Source: Mycolicibacter virginiensis (GTDB taxonomy: Bacteria > Actinomycetota > Actinomycetes > Mycobacteriales > Mycobacteriaceae). Taken from it: a stretch of 64,000 nt of DNA. Numbering within the stretch: position 1 is the first letter of the stretch; every line of letters begins with the position of its first letter. This document shows, one piece after another, positions 58,488 through 64,000 of the stretch. The position numbers were made by a program, and so were the translations under genes. The stretch covers positions 1,302,001 through 1,366,000 of the forward strand of contig NZ_CP092430.2 of the NCBI RefSeq assembly GCF_022374935.2. Direction: 5' to 3'. The notes under the pieces were generated by a model. It made no database searches, was not told the DNA's origin, and saw only the letters and a program-made list of their open reading frames with translations.

Positions 58488-59389
58488 GCCCGGACCGTGT
58501 CGTAGTGACGCAGGAACAGCTCTTCGAGCGTCGGCGGCTGGCTGGTGAGGCTGCGCACGCCGGCTGCGCCGAGCACCGCGATGAGCTCCGCGAGGCTGGC
58601 GCTGTCGACCTGGGCGTGCAGCACGGTGCCGGTGTATCGCACGTCTGCGACGCCCGGGATGCGGGTCAGATCACCGGGGTCGCGCATGAGATCGGCCTGA
58701 ATTGACGTGCGCCGTAGGTGCCGCAGGGATTCCAGTGCACCGCTTTCGACCACGCGCCCGGCCCGGATGATCGTCACCCGCTGGCACAGCTTCTCGGTCT
58801 CGGCCAGGATGTGGCTCGAGAGCAGAACGGTGGCGCCGCGACGGCTCGCCTCGGCGACGCACTGCTGGAAGACGTTCTCCATCAAGGGGTCCAGGCCGCT
58901 GCTGGGCTCGTCGAGCACGAGCAGCCGGGCGTGCGAGGAGAAGGCGGAGATCAGCGAGACCTTCTGGCGGTTGCCCTTGGAATAGGTCCGGGCTTTCTTG
59001 CTGGGGTCTAGGTCGAAGCGTTCGATCAGCTCGTCGCGGCGGCGCTCATCGATGCCGCCGCGCATTCGCGCCAACAGGTCGATGATCTCGCCGCCGGTCA
59101 ACGATGGCCAGAGCGTGACATCGCCGGGCACGTAGGCGATCTCGCGGTGCAGCTCGACCGCGTCGGTCCACGGGTCACCACCCAGAAGCCGCACGGTTCC
59201 GCTGTCGGCCTTCACCAGGCCCAGCAGGATGCGGATCGTGGTGGATTTGCCGGCGCCGTTGGGGCCGAGAAAGCCGTGCACCTCACCGCCGTAGACGGTC
59301 AGATCCAGTCCGTCGAGCGCCTTGACCTGGCCGAAACTCTTCTCCAGGCCCCGGATTTCGATTGCCGGCCAACGGTTGTCAGGTCGCAT
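58484..59389 (-). CDS. ABC transporter ATP-binding protein (Rv1218c type)
   Basis: 301 residues from ATG 59389. Walker [20 protein letters not shown]-loop region [20 protein letters not shown], an atypical signature [15 protein letters not shown] in place of LSGGQ (usual for drug-export ABCs), Walker [14 protein letters not shown] and switch His SSHILAET. C-terminal extension of DrrA type (about 225-301). It starts inside the TetR gene end (11 bp overlap). Pairs with the permease for drug efflux. Confidence 0.94.
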   Translation of the reverse strand: MRPDNRWPAIEIRGLEKSFGQVKALDGLDLTVYGGEVHGFLGPNGAGKSTTIRILLGLVKADSGTVRLLGGDPWTDAVELHREIAYVPGDVTLWPSLTGGEIIDLLARMRGGIDERRRDELIERFDLDPSKKARTYSKGNRQKVSLISAFSSHARLLVLDEPSSGLDPLMENVFQQCVAEASRRGATVLLSSHILAETEKLCQRVTIIRAGRVVESGALESLRHLRRTSIQADLMRDPGDLTRIPGVADVRYTGTVLHAQVDSASLAELIAVLGAAGVRSLTSQPPTLEELFLRHYDTVRA

Positions 59390-60014
59390 CGGTTCCCCCT
59401 TGTTCGGTCGCCAGGAAAGCGTCGTACATGGTGCGGTCGGTCATCAGGCCCTCGGTGTACAGCTCGAGTGCGGGTAGGACCATGTCGCGGGCGTAGTCAC
59501 GCAACACGGCGCGCAGATCAGTCGGGTTCTCGTGCATCTGCAGATACAGCAGGAATCCGCCGCCGTTGTTGATGGCCAGGAAACGGGCTCGGGCTTTCGG
59601 GTCGCGGCTGGGTTTGAGGGTCCCGGCGCGTACACCCTCGTCCAGGTAGCCCTCGGCGTTGTCGATCATCCGGCGCCACAACGTGTTCGCCAGCTCGCTG
59701 CCGGACTGCATGCTGCGGACCAGGTAGGCCATCATCGGCGCATAGGACTCGATTTCAGCCATCGCGGCGAACCAGGTTCCCGGGTCGGCCGAGCGCATCG
59801 CCTCGGATTTGCCGCTGCGGATCTCTTCGGCGACGAACTCGTCGCAGGCCTTGCGCAACCCGTCTTTGGAGCCGAAGTGGTGGATGACCAGCGCGGCGCT
59901 GACTCCGGCGGCCTCGGCGATGGCCCGGATGCTCACGCTGAAACCGTGCCGCCCGAACTGGTCGATGGCCGCATCGCGGATTTTCGCCGTAGCCGTCAGG
60001 TCCGCTGAACGCAT
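59379..60014 (-). CDS. TetR-family regulator of the ABC efflux operon (Rv1219c type)
   Basis: 211 residues from ATG 60014 ([20 protein letters not shown]); an upstream in-frame GTG at 60032 is possible but longer than the family. [24 protein letters not shown] followed by [16 protein letters not shown]. Family knowledge: Rv1219c represses the Rv1217c-Rv1218c efflux genes. The start codon lies inside one of two dyads (60006-60039), so the protein should repress its own operon. Confidence 0.93.
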   Translation of the reverse strand: MRSADLTATAKIRDAAIDQFGRHGFSVSIRAIAEAAGVSAALVIHHFGSKDGLRKACDEFVAEEIRSGKSEAMRSADPGTWFAAMAEIESYAPMMAYLVRSMQSGSELANTLWRRMIDNAEGYLDEGVRAGTLKPSRDPKARARFLAINNGGGFLLYLQMHENPTDLRAVLRDYARDMVLPALELYTEGLMTDRTMYDAFLATEQGGTDAT

Positions 60015-60039
60015 GTTCAATACGCTAAACACGCGTTCA
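60006..60039. promoter_or_regulatory. Two dyad operators TGAAC-N4-GTTCA at the tetR-ABC operon start
   Basis: Copy 1 TGAACGCATGTTCA (60006-60019) is a perfect five-base dyad that contains the ATG (60014-60012) of the TetR gene; copy 2 TAAACACGCGTTCA (60026-60039) has one mismatch. They are 20 bp apart, two DNA turns, on the same face. This is a good fit to paired TetR dimers; copy 1 also resembles the GAAC-N4-GTTC core bound by LexA. Confidence 0.6.
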
Positions 60040-60095
60040 GTCGGGTGTCAAGGCCTTTGGCCCCGGCCGCACCGGGGGAATTACTCGCGGGGGAA

Positions 60096-60758
60096 CTAGT
60101 CGCGGACGGCGGCCAGCAGGCCGTCTCCCAGCGGAATCAGCGCCGGGGTCAACCGCTCGTCCACGGCGATCAGTCGGGCGGCTTCGCGCACCGCGATCAC
60201 CTCGGCGTCGTTGGCGCTCGGATCTCCGGCCCGGCCGCCCAAGGCGGCCCGGTGCACTACGACCACGCCGCCGGGTCGCAGCAGTCGCACGGCCTCCAGC
60301 ACGTATTCAGGCTGGTCGATCGGGTCGGCGTCGACGAACACCAGGTCGTAGGACTCGTCGGCCAGTCGGGTCAGCACCTCTTGGGCGCGGCCGCTGATGA
60401 AGCGGGTCCGGCCGGGACCGATGCCGGCGTCACCGAACGCCTGCTTGGCGGTGCGCTGATGCTCGGGCTCGATGTCGATCGTGGTCAGCACACCGTCTTC
60501 GCCCATGCCCGACAGCAGCCACAGTCCGCTGACGCCGGCCCCGGTGCCCACCTCGACCACCGCCTTACCGCCGCTGAGCTTGGTCAGCAAGCTCAGCAGC
60601 GCCCCGACCGCGGCGCTGATCGACGCGACGCCGATCTCGCCGGCCCGATCGCGGGCGGCCGCCAAAACCGCGTCCTCGGTCATCGAGTCCTCGGCGTGCG
60701 CCAAAAGTGCGTCGGCTCGACTGCGCGGCTCCCCGGGAGTGTCGTCGGTGCTGGCCAT
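60096..60758 (-). CDS. O-methyltransferase family 3 (Rv1220c type)
   Basis: 220 residues from ATG 60758. Class I SAM fold of the COMT/caffeoyl-CoA type: [20 protein letters not shown] for the SAM loop, [20 protein letters not shown] for the acidic loop, [20 protein letters not shown] for the metal-binding Asp and [15 protein letters not shown]. Substrate unknown. Divergent from sigE, as in M. tuberculosis (Rv1220c/Rv1221). Confidence 0.92.
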   Translation of the reverse strand: MASTDDTPGEPRSRADALLAHAEDSMTEDAVLAAARDRAGEIGVASISAAVGALLSLLTKLSGGKAVVEVGTGAGVSGLWLLSGMGEDGVLTTIDIEPEHQRTAKQAFGDAGIGPGRTRFISGRAQEVLTRLADESYDLVFVDADPIDQPEYVLEAVRLLRPGGVVVVHRAALGGRAGDPSANDAEVIAVREAARLIAVDERLTPALIPLGDGLLAAVRD

Positions 60759-60877
60759 GTCCGCAGCGTAGGACAAAGGCGTTTCGGCCCGCGCACCGGC
60801 GCGCCCGCCCGACACGCCCGGGCCGGGGGCCGTGTCCGAACTGTTACCTGGACGTATAACCGCAGTGCTCGGCGTAT

Positions 60878-60893
60878 TCGAACACAGGTTCAC
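60878..60893. promoter_or_regulatory. LexA-box-like dyad upstream of sigE
   Basis: TCGAACACAGGTTCAC matches the mycobacterial SOS consensus TCGAAC-N4-GTTCGA in the first half and the GTTC core of the second half; the last two bases deviate. It lies 58-73 bp upstream of the sigE ATG. A weak match; it could also be part of another promoter element. Confidence 0.25.
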
Positions 60894-60950
60894 AGTCGGC
60901 GTTCAGTGACAGCACAGAGCTGACATACAGCGATAGGCAACGGTATCGGC

Positions 60951-61751
60951 ATGGAACGAGGTATGAACCGGCCTCGAGACGCTCGGAATACGAGGGGCCC
61001 GTTGCGCGTTGACCGCGATAGTGCGCTGCCGTCGCCTGACGGCGGACCTGAGCTAGAGGACGCAGCCATAACAGCCATAACCACTTTGCTGCCCCCGGTC
61101 GCCATGTCGCACCCGACCACTCACTCGGACCGTTACCCCGACACCGACTGGGTCGAATCGTCCGAGGAGCCGCAGGGCACTGCGGTGTTCGATGCCACCG
61201 GAGATGTGGCGGCGATGCCGTCTTGGGACGAATTGGTGCGCCAGCACGCCGACCGGGTCTACCGGCTGGCTTACCGGCTCTCCGGAAACCAGCAGGACGC
61301 AGAGGATCTCACCCAGGAGACCTTCATCCGGGTATTCCGGTCGGTGCACAACTACCAGCCCGGAACCTTCGAAGGTTGGTTGCACCGCATCACCACGAAC
61401 CTGTTCCTGGACATGGTGCGCAGGCGCGGCCGGGTCCGCATGGAGGCGCTGCCGGAGGACTACGACCGGGTGCCCGCCGACGAGCCGGACCCCGAGCAGA
61501 TCTACCACGACGCACGGCTGGATCCCGACCTGCAGGCGGCGTTGGACTCGCTGGCGCCGGAGTTCCGGGCCGCGGTCGTGCTGTGCGACATCGAAGGTCT
61601 GTCCTACGAAGAGGTCGGTGCCACCCTTGGTGTGAAGCTGGGCACCGTGCGCAGCCGCATTCACCGGGGCCGGCAGGCCCTGCGGGACTATCTGGCCGCC
61701 CGAACCGCCCAGCGTGATGGTTCAGCCTTCGGCGGTGCCGCGGCCGGCTGA
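60951..61751 (+). CDS. sigE: ECF sigma factor SigE
   Basis: 266 residues from ATG 60951; downstream in-frame ATGs at 60963 and 61104 (MSHPTTHS) are also plausible, as multiple starts are known for mycobacterial SigE. Sigma region 2: [40 protein letters not shown] and [20 protein letters not shown]; region 4: [20 protein letters not shown] and [18 protein letters not shown]. Controls envelope and oxidative stress genes and is antagonised by RseA, next downstream. A short hairpin repeat sits between sigE and rseA. Confidence 0.96.
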   Translation: MERGMNRPRDARNTRGPLRVDRDSALPSPDGGPELEDAAITAITTLLPPVAMSHPTTHSDRYPDTDWVESSEEPQGTAVFDATGDVAAMPSWDELVRQHADRVYRLAYRLSGNQQDAEDLTQETFIRVFRSVHNYQPGTFEGWLHRITTNLFLDMVRRRGRVRMEALPEDYDRVPADEPDPEQIYHDARLDPDLQAALDSLAPEFRAAVVLCDIEGLSYEEVGATLGVKLGTVRSRIHRGRQALRDYLAARTAQRDGSAFGGAAAG

Positions 61752-61760
61752 GCCTCGGCC

Positions 61761-61807
61761 GACGGTTCAGCGAGGCTCGACGCAGGAGAGGCGAAGCTGG
61801 GACCGGT
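61761..61807 (+). repeat. Single hairpin repeat core between sigE and rseA
   Basis: A 47-bp copy of the same element found in pimE and at 31759: it starts GACGGTTCAGCGAGGCTCG and ends GCGAAGCTGGGACCGGT. The pairing ends CGGTTCAGC and GCTGGGACCG are kept, with a G-T pair replacing A-T. It begins 10 bp after the sigE stop, so it is in the sigE-rseA intercistronic RNA if the two are cotranscribed. Confidence 0.85.
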
Positions 61808-61924
61808 GCGTCAACGCCGCCTCGGTTTCCACGTCTGTACGCGGTATCGCGCTACATTCTTATTGGGTCTTTATTCGGCCCGATCGAGTGCTGATGTGGG
61901 GATGCGATAGGAGAGGAGTCCGGT

Positions 61925-62332
61925 GTGACGGACCGCGGAGGTGTCTTCCGTCGCGCGTTCTCCTGGCTGCCCGCTCAGTTCGCCTCGCAAAGCGACGCGC
62001 CGGTCGGTGCTCCGCGGCAGTTCGGGTCCACCGAACACCTCTGCAGCGAGGCGATCACCGCCTATGTCGACGGCGAACTGCGGATGAACGCTCACCTGCG
62101 TGCGGCCCACCACCTGTCGCTGTGTCCCGATTGCGCGGCCGAGGTGGAGTACCAGGGCCGGGCACGCTCGGCCCTGCGCGATTCGCATCCGATCCGGATC
62201 CCCTCCGCGCTGCTCGGCCTGCTGGCCCAGATACCCGACTCCCCGGCCGATTGCACGCCTGACGAGGCCACCAGGCCGATGCCTGCCCCGTTCGACGATG
62301 GCAAACCTCAAGAACGCCGCAAACGTCGGTAA
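61925..62332 (+). CDS. rseA: RseA, zinc-type anti-sigma factor of SigE
   Basis: 135 residues from GTG 61925 with GGAGAGGAG about 5 bases upstream. The ZAS motif is H-x3-C-x2-C in HHLSLCPDCAAEVEYQG, preceded by LCSEAITAYVDGELRMNAHL. It binds SigE under reducing conditions and releases it under oxidative or surface stress; phosphorylation and ClpC1P2 degradation are known in M. tuberculosis. No membrane helix, as usual. Between sigE and htrA. Confidence 0.93.
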   Translation: MTDRGGVFRRAFSWLPAQFASQSDAPVGAPRQFGSTEHLCSEAITAYVDGELRMNAHLRAAHHLSLCPDCAAEVEYQGRARSALRDSHPIRIPSALLGLLAQIPDSPADCTPDEATRPMPAPFDDGKPQERRKRR

Positions 62333-62419
62333 GGTGGATCTCCAGCGGCGTCAGCGCCCGGTGATGCTGTGCTCGCGGAGCCTGGAAGCGCCCCAGGGCT
62401 GGACCCGGAAGAGGAATAG

Positions 62420-63919
<1,500 letters not shown>

Positions 63920-63930
63920 AGTTCGCCTCG

Positions 63931-64000
63931 ATGTTCGCGAATGTCGGCTGGGGCGAGATGTTGGTCCTGGTGGTGCTCGGGTTGGTGATCTTGGGTCCGG
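63931..64000 (+). CDS. tatB: TatB, twin-arginine translocase subunit, N-terminal fragment
   Basis: Only 23 codons are present; the gene continues past the right edge. ATG 63931 gives MFANVGWGEMLVLVVLGLVI and LGP: the short amphipathic start, Glu after GW, and the membrane helix ending in the LGP hinge of TatA/TatB. Position matches Rv1224, which follows htrA by a few bases. Confidence 0.92.
   Translation, partial: MFANVGWGEMLVLVVLGLVILGP

Overview
This is a high-GC actinobacterial chromosome segment. From memory, without any search, its gene order follows the Mycobacterium tuberculosis stretch Rv1151c to Rv1224. Markers are narGHJI, pimE, lpqW, mshB (mycothiol), fbiC (F420), gpgS, glgM/glgC, sigE-rseA-htrA, DUF732 proteins, an MmpS/MmpL pair and a PGRS-type glycine-rich protein. 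It therefore comes from a mycobacterium (Mycobacteriaceae), but not from the tuberculosis complex, because several islands differ. Every PE, PPE and Esx gene I expect in this interval is absent.

Layout. 1-8.4 kb: Sir2 fragment, GntR regulator, LCMT-type methyltransferase, DUF1697, F420-type flavin-fold protein, small secreted proteins, HhH-GPD glycosylase, DUF4349 lipoprotein, Ala/Pro-rich exported protein, PimE, pterin dehydratase, MutT2. 8.5-15.2 kb: respiratory nitrate reductase narGHJI. 15.2-18.0 kb: an insertion relative to M. tuberculosis (DUF732, TetR, PhyH-type dioxygenase, Rid protein, MarR). 18.0-31.0 kb: typA, lpqW, an orphan exported protein, mshB, a small membrane protein, fbiC, fadH, padR, an aminotransferase. 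31.0-38.7 kb: secreted HNH nuclease, psuG, rocA, AhpD-like protein, SufR-like regulator, fadD36, small lipoprotein, TetR. 38.3-41.6 kb: mmpS-mmpL. 41.6-53.9 kb: dapD/dapE, a large ATPase, a LOG protein, fadD6, folP2, gpgS, a DivIVA-domain protein, tag, a DUF3117 protein, glgM/glgC. 54-64 kb: exported PGRS-DUF2599 protein, tetR-ABC-methyltransferase operon, O-methyltransferase, sigE-rseA-htrA, start of tatB.

How the genes fit together. Envelope glycolipid and polysaccharide synthesis (PimE, LpqW, GpgS, GlgM, GlgC), redox cofactors (MshB, FbiC, F420-type proteins), anaerobic nitrate respiration and envelope stress control (SigE, RseA, HtrA) form the conserved backbone. Between them sit small regulated cassettes whose regulators have visible dyad operators in divergent promoters.

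The least ordinary signal is a short dispersed element: a 47-bp imperfect hairpin core repeated with a 57-bp period. It occurs as a tandem pair upstream of the HNH nuclease gene, as one complete plus one partial unit inside pimE (57 bp is 19 codons, so the frame is kept), and as a single copy between sigE and rseA. I saw no tRNA, rRNA, CRISPR array or insertion sequence, and no gene-free stretch longer than 300 bases.
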